Positions 42,736 through 51,604 of a DNA stretch of 64,000 nt are shown piece after piece (positions within the stretch are counted from its first letter, which is position 1; each line of letters starts with the position of its first letter). This stretch comes from Fusibacter_C sp942493125 (lineage in GTDB: Bacteria > Bacillota > Clostridia > Peptostreptococcales > Acidaminobacteraceae): assembly GCA_942493125.1 (NCBI GenBank), contig OW818667.1, forward strand, positions 3,593,621 to 3,657,620, given 5' to 3'. A program made the position numbers and the translations under genes. The notes below the pieces were generated by a model. It was given only the letters and a program-made list of their open reading frames with translations. It was not told where the DNA came from and searched no databases.

Positions 42736-43775
42736 TGAAAGACAAACTATCACATCTCATAAAAAATATTGGAATTCCAAGGATTACTATTGTAACATTA
42801 TTGATTGTAATCTATATTGCCGCTTATTATTTAGGTTTAAATGTCCCAGCTTTATTCTCGGACAACTTAGTACGCATGGGTATGAATGGTATCTTAGTTC
42901 TAGCGATGGTACCAGGTATCTTATCAGGTACGGGTCTTAACTTCGGTTTACCACTTGGCGTTATCTGTGGTATTATCGGCGGTCTAGTCAGTATTGAATT
43001 TCAAGTGACTGGCTTGGCAGGATTATTACTCGCAATCATCGTTTCTATTCCATTGTCAGTTATCACGGGTTATTTATACGGTTTGTTGTTAAATCGTGTA
43101 AAAGGTTCGGAGATGATGGTTGGAACCTATGTAGGTTTCTCTGTCGTATCCTTGATGTGTATCGCTTGGTTGATCATGCCGTTTAAATCGGATGCGATCA
43201 GATGGCCAATTGGTGAAGGTCTTAGAACGACAATTGCTTTAACAGACTACTATGATAAAGTACTTGATAAATTCTTAGCTTTTAAAATTGGTGGCGTTGA
43301 TGTGCCTACTGGTTTGCTTTTATTCTTCTTCTTCATGTGTTATATGATGTACCTGTTCTTGCGTTCGAAAACAGGTTTAGCAATGGTAGCAACGGGAAGC
43401 AGCAACAAGTTCGCAAAAGCATCTGGTATCAACGTCGATAGAAGCCGTTTGGTATCAACTGTGATTTCGACTGCGCTTGGTGCGATTGGTATCTTAGTAT
43501 ATGCACAAAGTTATGGCTTTTTCCAACTTTACACGGCACCGCTTATGATGGCTTTCGGAGCTGTTGCAGCAATCCTTTTGGGTGGCGCATCGGCACACAA
43601 TGCTAAAATCGTCCACGTTATCCTTGGCGTATTCATCTTCCAAGGGCTTCTCTTGGCGGCACTACCTGTTGCTAACGTCATATTCCCTCAAGGTAATCTA
43701 TCAGAAGTTATGCGTGTCGTCGTACAGTACGGCATCATACTTTACGCATTGACTAAAGCTGGGGGTGGACACTAA
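42735..43775 (+). CDS. ABC transporter permease 1 of the DUF3798 system
   Basis: 346 residues, about eight to nine membrane helices, of the BPD_transp_2 (branched-chain/sugar) type: GILVLAMVPGILSGTGLNFGLPLGV, then a Gly-rich loop ATGSSNKFAKASGINVDRSRLV which is the coupling helix region, and AILLGGASAHNAK. Similar to the next gene, with which it probably forms a heterodimer. ATG overlaps the ATPase stop (TAATG); ribosome site GAGGAGG. Confidence 0.9.
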   Translation: MKDKLSHLIKNIGIPRITIVTLLIVIYIAAYYLGLNVPALFSDNLVRMGMNGILVLAMVPGILSGTGLNFGLPLGVICGIIGGLVSIEFQVTGLAGLLLAIIVSIPLSVITGYLYGLLLNRVKGSEMMVGTYVGFSVVSLMCIAWLIMPFKSDAIRWPIGEGLRTTIALTDYYDKVLDKFLAFKIGGVDVPTGLLLFFFFMCYMMYLFLRSKTGLAMVATGSSNKFAKASGINVDRSRLVSTVISTALGAIGILVYAQSYGFFQLYTAPLMMAFGAVAAILLGGASAHNAKIVHVILGVFIFQGLLLAALPVANVIFPQGNLSEVMRVVVQYGIILYALTKAGGGH

Positions 43776-45031
43776 TGATGCAAAAAATTAAAAAAATACT
43801 CGTACAAAACATTGTAACGATTGTGTTCGTCGCTTTGTGTATCGGCGGTATCATCGCTTCAGAGCAACCGCTACCTTTTATTGTGAAAGAATTGATAACC
43901 AGGATTGGTAGAAACTCATTCTTGGTTCTTGCATTGATCGTTCCTGTTATTGCAGGTATGGGTCTTAACTTTGGTATCGTCATAGGTGCCATGGCTGCTC
44001 AAATCGTTATGATTTTCTTGATTAGCTATGGCGCAACAGGTTTTGGTGGTTTCATGCTCGCGATGGTACTATCTACACCATTGGCCGCTTTCTTCGGTTA
44101 CTTGATCGGAAAAGTGCTCAATAAAACGATTGGTCAAGAGATGATTACTTCCATGATCATCGGATTTTTTGCGAATGGTCTGTATCAATTGTTGTTTTTA
44201 TTCCTCATTGGTACGATCATACCGGTTGGAAACGAAGCCTATTTAATTCCAGGTGGTGTTGGTATCGTAAACACAATCGATCTCAAGGGCAATCTCATGT
44301 ATGCGTTAGATGGTCTTTGGATGATGAAGTTACCAATGGTATTTATCATCACAGGTTTGATATGTACAGCGCTTCTTCTCTTCAAACAGTTTAGAAGTAA
44401 AAAAGCACTTACGAAAGAACAAAGCAGATTAGGTTTTGTTCGCATCGGCATGGGTGTTTCTCTAATAGTGGTCGGCGTATTATTGAATGTTACGACGAAC
44501 ATTTACAAATTCTTTGATATCCCACTTGTAACGGCGTTATTCATTGCTTTGATCTCGATTTTTAATATCGCCATTTTCAAGACGAAAATGGGTCATGACT
44601 TCAGAACTGTTGGTCAAGATATGCACATCGCACACGTATCTGGTGTCAATGTTGCGAGAAGAAGAATTCTCTCTATCGTCATTTCAACAGTACTTGCTGC
44701 ATGGGGTCAAATTATATTCTTACAGAACCTTGGTACGTTAAACACTTATGGCTCACACGTCCAAATTAGTACATTTGCAATTGCTGCTATCCTAATAGGT
44801 GGTGCATCAGTTACAAAGGCAACCGTTGGTCAAGCGCTCCTTGGCGTTGTGCTCTTCCATACGTTGTTTATCGTCTCTCCAATGGCGGGCAAGAACCTCT
44901 TTGGTAATGCGCAGGTTGGTGAGTACTTTAGAACGTTTATCGCGTATGGTGTCATCGGCTTATCGCTCGGTCTTCATGCGTGGAAAACTTTTGCTCAAAA
45001 GCAAAGTAAGGACAAAATCGATTTGGAGTAG
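43775..45031 (+). CDS. ABC transporter permease 2 of the DUF3798 system
   Basis: 418 residues, eight to ten membrane helices; same family as the preceding gene (SFLVLALIVPVIAGMGLNFGIVIG, TVGQDMHIAHVSGVNVARRRILS, AAILIGGASVTKATVGQ) but with an extra segment of about 70 residues in the middle. Starts at the preceding stop (TAATG). It ends the operon with a terminator at 45075. Confidence 0.9.
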   Translation: MMQKIKKILVQNIVTIVFVALCIGGIIASEQPLPFIVKELITRIGRNSFLVLALIVPVIAGMGLNFGIVIGAMAAQIVMIFLISYGATGFGGFMLAMVLSTPLAAFFGYLIGKVLNKTIGQEMITSMIIGFFANGLYQLLFLFLIGTIIPVGNEAYLIPGGVGIVNTIDLKGNLMYALDGLWMMKLPMVFIITGLICTALLLFKQFRSKKALTKEQSRLGFVRIGMGVSLIVVGVLLNVTTNIYKFFDIPLVTALFIALISIFNIAIFKTKMGHDFRTVGQDMHIAHVSGVNVARRRILSIVISTVLAAWGQIIFLQNLGTLNTYGSHVQISTFAIAAILIGGASVTKATVGQALLGVVLFHTLFIVSPMAGKNLFGNAQVGEYFRTFIAYGVIGLSLGLHAWKTFAQKQSKDKIDLE

Positions 45032-45074
45032 CACGATTGAAAGAATCATTTCAGTATTGATGTTTAAACAAAAT

Positions 45075-45119
45075 GAACTTCTTAGAGTGAGTATGTGTCA
45101 CTTTGAGAAGTTCTTTTTT
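45075..45119 (+). terminator. terminator of the DUF3798 transporter operon
   Basis: Stem GAACTTCT...AGTGA / TCACT...AGAAGTTC (45075-45090, 45097-45113) with a small internal mismatch, then TTTTTT. Confidence 0.85.
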
Positions 45120-45244
45120 AGTGAGCGACTATTAGGATTGAATTATGCTATTATCTCAACTATAATAATTATGGTCTGAGAAAATGTTTGTTTTTTTCTG
45201 GGATTTGCTGAAATATTCAAGATACATAATGGAGGAAATGACAG

Positions 45245-46087
45245 ATGAGGCAGACGAGTAGAAAAGTATCGATATTGTGTTTAATTATCGCTTCTATACT
45301 ATGGAGCACAGGTGGTTTACTAATCAAATGGGTTGATTGGAACCCAATTGCAATTGCGGGTATCCGCAGTGGGATATCAAGTTTGGTGATGATTGGTTTT
45401 TGGTTTGTTCTAACAAAAAAACTGCCAAAAAGACCTGACAAATTTGTTTTCTTTGGAGCGATTAACTATATGATTCTCGTTATGTTGTTTGTTTCAGCCA
45501 ATAAACTGACTACGTCTGCGAATGCAATCCTACTTCAATTTACTGCGCCTATTTGGGCGATGATTATCGGTGCGATTTTTTTCAAGGAAAAATTTAATAA
45601 AAAGGATATACTTACTGTCGTTGTCGTATTTGGTGGTATGATCCTATTTTTTATAGGAGATATTGATGGTGGTGGGCTACTTGGTAATATATTAGCAGTT
45701 ATAAGTGGTATTTCGATGGCGCTCATGATCATATCGCTTAAAAAAGTCAGAAATCACAAGCCTCTCGAGGTTGTCATTTGGGGAAATATATTCACGTTTA
45801 TTGTTGCAATGCCCTTTTATTCGGGTATCGTATTAACGAGTGCAAACATTACTGGCATTTTGTTGCTCGGCGTGTTCCAGTTGGGTGTTTCTTACATTTT
45901 TTTCACAAAGGGTATCGAAAATGTCACAGTTCTTGAAGGTATATTAATTCCGGTTATTGAGCCCCTTTTGAACCCTATCTGGGTTTTTATGGGGACGGGT
46001 GAAAAGCCTTCCCAATTTGCTTTGATTGGTGGTGTGATCGTACTTGCTGCCGTCCTATACCACAGTACCAGTGAGGTGAAAAAATAA
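45245..46087 (+). CDS. DMT/EamA-family transporter
   Basis: 280 residues, ten hydrophobic helices in two EamA repeats (about 8-135 and 143-277), with SILWSTGGLLIKWV at the start and FTAPIWAMIIGAIFFKEK closing repeat one. Drug/metabolite-type exporters or importers; substrate unknown. GGAGG at 45231 precedes the ATG. The alkyltransferase-like gene begins 1 bp after its stop. Confidence 0.9.
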   Translation: MRQTSRKVSILCLIIASILWSTGGLLIKWVDWNPIAIAGIRSGISSLVMIGFWFVLTKKLPKRPDKFVFFGAINYMILVMLFVSANKLTTSANAILLQFTAPIWAMIIGAIFFKEKFNKKDILTVVVVFGGMILFFIGDIDGGGLLGNILAVISGISMALMIISLKKVRNHKPLEVVIWGNIFTFIVAMPFYSGIVLTSANITGILLLGVFQLGVSYIFFTKGIENVTVLEGILIPVIEPLLNPIWVFMGTGEKPSQFALIGGVIVLAAVLYHSTSEVKK

Positions 46088-46088
46088 A

Positions 46089-46397
46089 ATGTCATACAAT
46101 CAGATGACTATTGATATAATGGAAACAGTCAGAAAGATACCACCAGGATTCGTCTCGAGTTATGGTGTCATCGCTCGGGTCGCTGGTTATGGAAATGGCG
46201 CAAGGCAAGTGGTACGCGTGTTAAGTGTCCTTTCAGAAAAAGAGAAATTGCCATGGCATAGAGTTGTTAATAAGCAGGGTAAAATCGTTCTAACGGATGA
46301 AGGAGAATGTGAGCAAATATTTCTCTTGGAGCTCGAAGGCGTGACATTTATTAAAGAAGGCGTTGTTCATCCTAGACATTTCTATCAATTTGACTGA
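46089..46397 (+). CDS. alkyltransferase-like protein (ATL), Cys replaced by Trp
   Basis: 102-residue DNA-repair homologue. The active site of O6-alkylguanine transferases (PCHRV) reads PWHRV here with W56, so it cannot accept the alkyl group. ATL proteins with tryptophan at this place bind O6-alkylguanine and steer the lesion to nucleotide excision repair. The DNA-binding helix-turn-helix region (SSYGVIARVAGYGNGARQVVRVL) is intact. Translated from the DMT message; ribosome site GAGGTG inside that gene. Confidence 0.9.
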   Translation: MSYNQMTIDIMETVRKIPPGFVSSYGVIARVAGYGNGARQVVRVLSVLSEKEKLPWHRVVNKQGKIVLTDEGECEQIFLLELEGVTFIKEGVVHPRHFYQFD

Positions 46398-46407
46398 GGA
46401 GGTTTAT

Positions 46408-48132
46408 ATGGCTAAATGGCGGTTGAAGAATTGGAAGTTAAAGAATAAAATCATTATACTTACGGCTATTATCATCTTTGTGTTTATCGGATTTATAGTT
46501 GGACTCGTATTACCAAGTGCAAACCGTGTCATTGTAGACCGTACGGAAAATCAATTGATGAGTCTCGTTGATTTGCCGATGGCAGAAGTTGCTAGAAATT
46601 ATGAATTATATAAAAGTGGTGCATTGAGTGAAGACGTTGCGAAATCAAATGCACTTCAAGCAATTGAGAATTTTAGATATGATGAAGTTGAATATTTTTG
46701 GGTCAATGATTTAGATGGTCTCATGCTCATGCACCCAATAAACGCAGCGCTTAATAATACAAATGTATTGGAAATGAAAGATCCTGATGGTAAGTTCTTG
46801 TTTGCGGATATGGTAGAAGTCGTCAAACAAAAGGGAGAAGGCATTGTAAACTATCAATGGCCAAAGCCTGGATTTGACAAACCTCAGCCAAAAGTCTCTT
46901 TCGTAAAGGGCTTTCCTGAATGGAATTGGGTGATTGGTACTGGGATTTATGTTGACGATTTGAAGGCGATACAGGGAACACTTCTTAAGCAGGTAGGCAT
47001 CATGGTTGCAATAGCGGTAGCGATCTCTATGTTACTTATTGCATATATCACGATTCCACTGGGAAAAAAACTAAAAATTATAACCCAAGGTACAGAAGCA
47101 TATGCAAAAATGGATTTTTCTCAGCGGATTCAAATGGATACGACTGATGAACTTGGTGAAATTTCAAATGCTTTTGAATCTGTCAGACAAGAAATTGGCG
47201 TCCTAGTACTCAATTTAAATCAAGTTACTGAAGAGCTGAGAGATAGTTCATCCGTCATTTTTGATAACATGGTCGAACTCGATCAAAATTCTGAACAATC
47301 TATGAATGCTATTTCAGATATATCTGCTGTTGTAGAGGAGACGAGTGCATCAACTGAGCAAGTCAATGAAACGATTGACCAAGCACGTGATGCCATCGAA
47401 GTCATCGCAACAAAAGCTTCTGAAGGTGCTATGAAAGCAGACCTCGTCAGCAGACGTGCCATAACAATGAAAGACGATTCACAAGTGGCTGAACAGGTCG
47501 CAAAAAATATGTATCTAGAGGTTAGAACACGTCTTGAAGTTGCCATAGAAAATGCGAAAAACGTCGACAAAATCAATACATTTCTCGAAGGCATCCTCAA
47601 CATCTCTTCACAGACTAATCTATTAGCTCTCAACGCGTCCATTGAAGCGGCAAGAGCAGGAGATGCTGGAAGAGGCTTTGCGGTCGTCGCAGGTGAAATT
47701 AGCAAATTGGCGGATGAATCATCTGGTATGGTAGACGGCATCAAAGCGACGGTTGACTTTATCAAACAAGCTGTTGCAAGTCTAATCAAGGATTCTGGAG
47801 AAATATTGACTTTTATTGAAACGAGAGTACTAAAAGATTATGAAAAACTTATATCCATTGGTGATCAATATAATGAAGATGCATCTGATTTCAATGGAAT
47901 CATGATGGAACTAAGCGCTATATCGCAGGAATTAACAAGCTCGATGACTTCCATTTCAGAAAGTATTTCAGCTGTGAGCCAAGCAAGCTCGGAAGAAGCA
48001 GATCAAGTCTCAACCATTTTGAATATGACAGAAGCGATAACTGTCAAAACGACTCAAATCAAGCGCATTGCCGATCAAAATGTCGATGTGGTCAGAAGGT
48101 TAAACGAGATGGTAGGTCGTTTTAAAGTTTAA
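46408..48132 (+). CDS. methyl-accepting chemotaxis protein with Cache sensor
   Basis: 574 residues. TM1 about 14-37, single-Cache (sCache_2) sensor about 45-195 (FRYDEVEYFWVNDLDGLMLMHP, WPKPGFDKPQPKVSFVKGF, WNWVIGTGIYVDD), TM2 about 200-222, HAMP about 223-275, then the signalling domain with the hairpin tip NLLALNASIEAARAGDAGRGFAVVAGEI (about 410-435). Cache_2 domains bind small organic acids. Start at 46408 follows GAGGAGG; the in-frame ATG at 46363 lies within the ATL gene. 10 bp after ATL, maybe the same message. Terminator follows. Confidence 0.93.
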   Translation: MAKWRLKNWKLKNKIIILTAIIIFVFIGFIVGLVLPSANRVIVDRTENQLMSLVDLPMAEVARNYELYKSGALSEDVAKSNALQAIENFRYDEVEYFWVNDLDGLMLMHPINAALNNTNVLEMKDPDGKFLFADMVEVVKQKGEGIVNYQWPKPGFDKPQPKVSFVKGFPEWNWVIGTGIYVDDLKAIQGTLLKQVGIMVAIAVAISMLLIAYITIPLGKKLKIITQGTEAYAKMDFSQRIQMDTTDELGEISNAFESVRQEIGVLVLNLNQVTEELRDSSSVIFDNMVELDQNSEQSMNAISDISAVVEETSASTEQVNETIDQARDAIEVIATKASEGAMKADLVSRRAITMKDDSQVAEQVAKNMYLEVRTRLEVAIENAKNVDKINTFLEGILNISSQTNLLALNASIEAARAGDAGRGFAVVAGEISKLADESSGMVDGIKATVDFIKQAVASLIKDSGEILTFIETRVLKDYEKLISIGDQYNEDASDFNGIMMELSAISQELTSSMTSISESISAVSQASSEEADQVSTILNMTEAITVKTTQIKRIADQNVDVVRRLNEMVGRFKV

Positions 48133-48188
48133 GTCTATATTTGCCTTAATTCAAACAAACCTTGGTATGATCGGTATATATGTAAATA

Positions 48189-48250
48189 AAAGCGGTAAAT
48201 ACTTCTTCCAATATGGTTAGAAGTTTTACCGCTTTATTTATGTTTTAATA
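48189..48250 (+). terminator. terminator after the chemoreceptor gene
   Basis: AAAGCGGTAAA / TTTACCGCTTT (48189-48199, 48235-48245), with a second inner stem TTCT/AGAA, then TATTTAT. The following 48246-48440 has only AT-rich sequence and no recognised feature except the ribosome site of the next gene. Confidence 0.8.
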
Positions 48251-48440
48251 ATGATAACAACAGATACGTCCTGTTTTTCATATGAATCAAGATTTATTCT
48301 ATGTTTGAGTATACAATAAGTACCAAATAAAAAAAACTGATTTACATTGGTGTTAAATTTTCTGGTATCTGATGATTGTCACGATGATAGAATATATACA
48401 ATAAGATATTTCTAAAATCTAAAAAAATAAGGAGACAAAT

Positions 48441-49211
48441 ATGAACCGTATAAATTATAAAACCATGATAGATTTACACTCAGAAGCAACCCCGCTTATT
48501 CTTTACAATTGCTGGAGTGCGCAAAGTGCAAAGATAATTGAAAAATCAGGCGCAAAAATGAATGCTACTAGTAGCTATGCTTTAGCAGATTCGTTAGGTT
48601 ATGACGATGGAGAGAAATTGCCATTTAAAATACTTCTTGATATTTCAGCTGAAATGGTCAAGCAAACCAATATCCCATTAAGCGTTGATATGGAGACTGG
48701 ATATGGTGAATCCAATGAGATGTTAAAGAATAATATACTAGCACTACTTAAAGTAGGCGTAGTTGGCATCAATCTAGAAGATAGAATTATTGGTAATGCG
48801 GGTTACGAACTTAGAGATATTGTTGAACAAGTCAAGCGCATAATACACATATGTAACATAGTAGGTAATAATGGGTATAACCTTTTTATAAACGCAAGAA
48901 CGGACATTTTTTTTAAGGAAGCAAAACATGATTTGAGTACAATAGAACTTGCAATTAAAAGAAGTAATGCTTATTATAAGGCAGGTGCAAAATGCTTTTT
49001 TGTTCCTGGACTTACTGATATTAACTTAATAGAAACCCTAGTGAAAAATTCACCGCTACCAATTAACGTTATGTTGAGTGACGGATCGCCTACGATCAAG
49101 GAACTAACAGAAGCTGGTGTCAAAAGAATTTCATATGGACCATTCGCTTACTTTGATTATGTAAGAGATCTTGAAACGAGAGTAGGTAAAGTATATGTTG
49201 ATAAAAGATAA
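48441..49211 (+). CDS. isocitrate lyase/PEP mutase family protein
   Basis: 256 residues of the phosphoenolpyruvate mutase/oxaloacetate decarboxylase branch: LILYNCWSAQSAKIIEKSGAK (binding loop), PLSVDMETGYGE (metal-binding Asp/Glu), GVVGINLEDRI, LFINARTDIFF and AGAKCFFVPGL. Reaction uncertain: PEP mutase, 2-methylisocitrate lyase-like or other C-C lyase. AAGGAG 7 bp before the ATG. The last 17 bases overlap ada. The gene, like ada, uses many AAA/ATA/TTA/AGA codons and few CGC/GCG, unlike its neighbours. Confidence 0.82.
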   Translation: MNRINYKTMIDLHSEATPLILYNCWSAQSAKIIEKSGAKMNATSSYALADSLGYDDGEKLPFKILLDISAEMVKQTNIPLSVDMETGYGESNEMLKNNILALLKVGVVGINLEDRIIGNAGYELRDIVEQVKRIIHICNIVGNNGYNLFINARTDIFFKEAKHDLSTIELAIKRSNAYYKAGAKCFFVPGLTDINLIETLVKNSPLPINVMLSDGSPTIKELTEAGVKRISYGPFAYFDYVRDLETRVGKVYVDKR

Positions 49212-50259
49212 GAATAAAATTGATAAATATTATCAAATGCTCGTAGATAAAAATTCAGAGTATGAAGGTATTTTCTTTGTATGTGTAAAAACAACAGGTA
49301 TATTTTGTAGACCAACCTGTCCAGCTAGAAAACCAAAAAAAGAAAACTGTGAGTTTTTCAGTAATGCCCAGGATGCCTTGTTGGCATCGTATCGTCCATG
49401 CAAAAGATGTAAGCCATTAAGTTTACCTTCTAAGTTGTCACCTGACGTAAAAAAGCTAGTGGATGCAGTTGAGTCAAATCCAGAAAAAAAGTGGAAAGAT
49501 AAGGATTTTGAAGAATTGGCTATACATCCCAATACTGCAAGAAGGCAGTTTAAAAAGCAATTTGGTATGACTTTTATTGAGTATTCTAGATCACGAAGAC
49601 TTGGCATTGCGTTTAAATATATCAGAAACAATGAACCCTTGATATCAGCGCAATTAGAAAGCGGTTATGATTCAAGTAATGGTTTTAGAGATGCATTCTC
49701 TAAAATAATGGGAGAATTACCTTCTAAAAGCAAAACGATAAAAGTATTGTATTCTACTTGGTTAGAAACACCAATAGGTTCGATGATTGTAATTAGTGAT
49801 GAAACGCACTTGTTTCTATTTGAATTTGTCGATAGACGTGGTTTAGAAAATGAGATACTACAGTTAAGAAAACGTCTACATGCAACGATTTTGCCTGAAA
49901 GAAAAAAAGTGGTAGATTTGTTAGAACAACAATTAGATCAGTATTTTGCTGATGAATTAATTCAATTCACAGTACCTATTCAACTAATTGGTTCAGAGTT
50001 TCAAAAAAACGTTTGGAAGAATCTAATCGAAATACCTATTGGGGAAACTATGTCATATAAGGCGTTGGCTGAGAAACTAAAAAAGCCATCGGCTTCAAGA
50101 GCTGTTGCTAATGCAAATGGAGCCAATATCATTTCCATATTAATTCCTTGCCATCGTGTGGTAAGAAGCAATGGTGAATTGGGTGGATATGGTGGTGGGA
50201 TTGCAAGGAAAGAATGGTTGCTTGATCATGAAAAAAAAATACTTTCTAGAATTACTTAG
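49195..50259 (+). CDS. ada: Ada: bifunctional regulator and O6-methylguanine methyltransferase
   Basis: 354 residues, same layout as E. coli Ada. N-terminal zinc domain with C38, C42, C69 and C72 at the same residue numbers; C38 takes methyl groups from phosphotriesters and turns the protein into an activator. An AraC-type helix-turn-helix follows at about 80-170 (HPNTARRQFKKQFGMTFIEYSRSRRLG). The C-terminal methyltransferase domain has C319 in ILIPCHRVVR. Start at 49195, with an AGTAGGTAAAG site inside the preceding gene; 17-bp overlap. So the PEP-mutase-like gene is likely part of the adaptive response. Strong terminator after it. Confidence 0.94.
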   Translation: MLIKDKNKIDKYYQMLVDKNSEYEGIFFVCVKTTGIFCRPTCPARKPKKENCEFFSNAQDALLASYRPCKRCKPLSLPSKLSPDVKKLVDAVESNPEKKWKDKDFEELAIHPNTARRQFKKQFGMTFIEYSRSRRLGIAFKYIRNNEPLISAQLESGYDSSNGFRDAFSKIMGELPSKSKTIKVLYSTWLETPIGSMIVISDETHLFLFEFVDRRGLENEILQLRKRLHATILPERKKVVDLLEQQLDQYFADELIQFTVPIQLIGSEFQKNVWKNLIEIPIGETMSYKALAEKLKKPSASRAVANANGANIISILIPCHRVVRSNGELGGYGGGIARKEWLLDHEKKILSRIT

Positions 50260-50301
50260 TGTTTTAGTTTCTGCGACCAAGTGAATACTTTGAAATAAAA
50301 C

Positions 50302-50342
50302 AAACCGCTAAAACTGTTGAAATAACAGTTTTAGCGGTTTTA
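50302..50342. terminator. bidirectional terminator between ada and ychF
   Basis: Perfect 17-bp stem AAACCGCTAAAACTGTT / AACAGTTTTAGCGGTTT (50302-50318, 50324-50340), 5-nt loop. Works for both converging genes. Confidence 0.95.
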
Positions 50343-50356
50343 TGTCTTAGTAGTAT

Positions 50357-51448
50357 CTAAACGTTGAATCTAAATAACATGACATCACCGTCGTTGATGA
50401 TGTACTCTTTACCTTCCAAACGGACTTTGCCGACATCTTTAGCTGCAGACATGGTTCCATAGGCAATGAGGTCTTCAAAGGCAATCGTTTCAGCGCGAAT
50501 AAAGCCGCGTTCGATATCTGAGTGAATTTTGCCGCCAGCTTGAGGCGCTTTTGTACCTTTTCTGATAGTCCATGCTCTAACTTCTTGTGGGCCAGCTGTT
50601 AAGAAACTGATGAGGTTGAGAAGGTGGTAGCTAGCGCGTACCAACTGATCGAGTCCAGATTCTTTAAGACCTAACTCCTCGAGAAATGCTTGGCGGTCTG
50701 AATCGTCAAGCTCAGCAACTTCTTGTTCGACTTTACCACAAATGACGACGACATCGGCATTCTCTGAAGCGGCGAACGCTTTGACGGCTTTGACGTGATC
50801 GTTTTCGATGCCTGCTACGACATCTTCTTCAGACACGTTGGCACAGTATATGATTGGTTTTGATGATAGAAGGTTTAACGTGTTGACAAACTCGCGTTCT
50901 TCAGTTGTAAGATCCATTGTTCTAACCGATTTGCCCTCGTCTAAAACAACTTTAACGCGCTCGAGCAGCTCAATTTCTTTAGCCATTGTCTTGTCGCTTT
51001 TGGATTGCTTAATCGATTTAGAAAGTCTACGCTCTAATATTTCAGAGTCAGAGAGAATGAGTTCGATGTTGATTGTCTCGATGTCGCTAAGTGGATTGAT
51101 CTTACCCTCGACATGAACGACATTTTCATCTTCGAAGCAACGTACAACGTGGACGATTGCTTCAGCTTCTCTGATGTGGCCTAAGAATTGATTGCCTAAG
51201 CCTTCGCCTTTAGAAGCGCCACGGACAAGTCCAGCTATATCGTAAAACTCAATGGCAGTCGGCACGATTTTCTTAGAGTTGTATAAGTCTCTTAGAACAT
51301 CTAAGCGTTTGTCAGGAACTGAAACGACGCCTACGTTTGGCTCTATTGTACAAAATGGATAATTGGCACTTTCTGCGCCAGCTTTTGTGATTGCGTTAAA
51401 AAGTGTGCTTTTTCCAACGTTTGGTAAACCTACGATACCTATTTTCAT
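50357..51448 (-). CDS. ychF: redox-regulated ATPase/GTPase YchF (OLA1 family)
   Basis: 363 residues, full length. G1 GLPNVGKST (about 7-15), G2/G3 DIAGLVRGASKGEGLGNQFLGHIRE (about 68-92), YCANVSEED (near NxxE in place of NKxD, typical of OLA1/YchF which prefers ATP), and C-terminal TGS domain ending in VHSDIERGFIRAE..., KEYIINDGDVMLFRFNV. The protein binds ribosomes and affects the oxidative stress response in several bacteria. GGGAT precedes the start. Divergent from the M16 gene. Confidence 0.97.
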   Translation of the reverse strand: MKIGIVGLPNVGKSTLFNAITKAGAESANYPFCTIEPNVGVVSVPDKRLDVLRDLYNSKKIVPTAIEFYDIAGLVRGASKGEGLGNQFLGHIREAEAIVHVVRCFEDENVVHVEGKINPLSDIETINIELILSDSEILERRLSKSIKQSKSDKTMAKEIELLERVKVVLDEGKSVRTMDLTTEEREFVNTLNLLSSKPIIYCANVSEEDVVAGIENDHVKAVKAFAASENADVVVICGKVEQEVAELDDSDRQAFLEELGLKESGLDQLVRASYHLLNLISFLTAGPQEVRAWTIRKGTKAPQAGGKIHSDIERGFIRAETIAFEDLIAYGTMSAAKDVGKVRLEGKEYIINDGDVMLFRFNV

Positions 51449-51513
51449 TTAATCCCATCCTTAATATATATTCAATTTTATATTTTCAATTCACATCAAA
51501 ATATTATAACGTA

Positions 51514-51542
51514 TTAACAATGCAATGTAAATAAGTTATAAT
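51514..51542 (+). promoter_or_regulatory. promoter of the M16-lgt operon
   Basis: TTAACA (51514-51519), 17 bp, TATAAT (51537-51542), 62 bp before the first start codon. Confidence 0.75.
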
Positions 51543-51604
51543 GTCCTTATAACGCTTAATAGCTTATAAGATAGTGTTATCAATATAAAACTAGGAAGTG
51601 ACCT

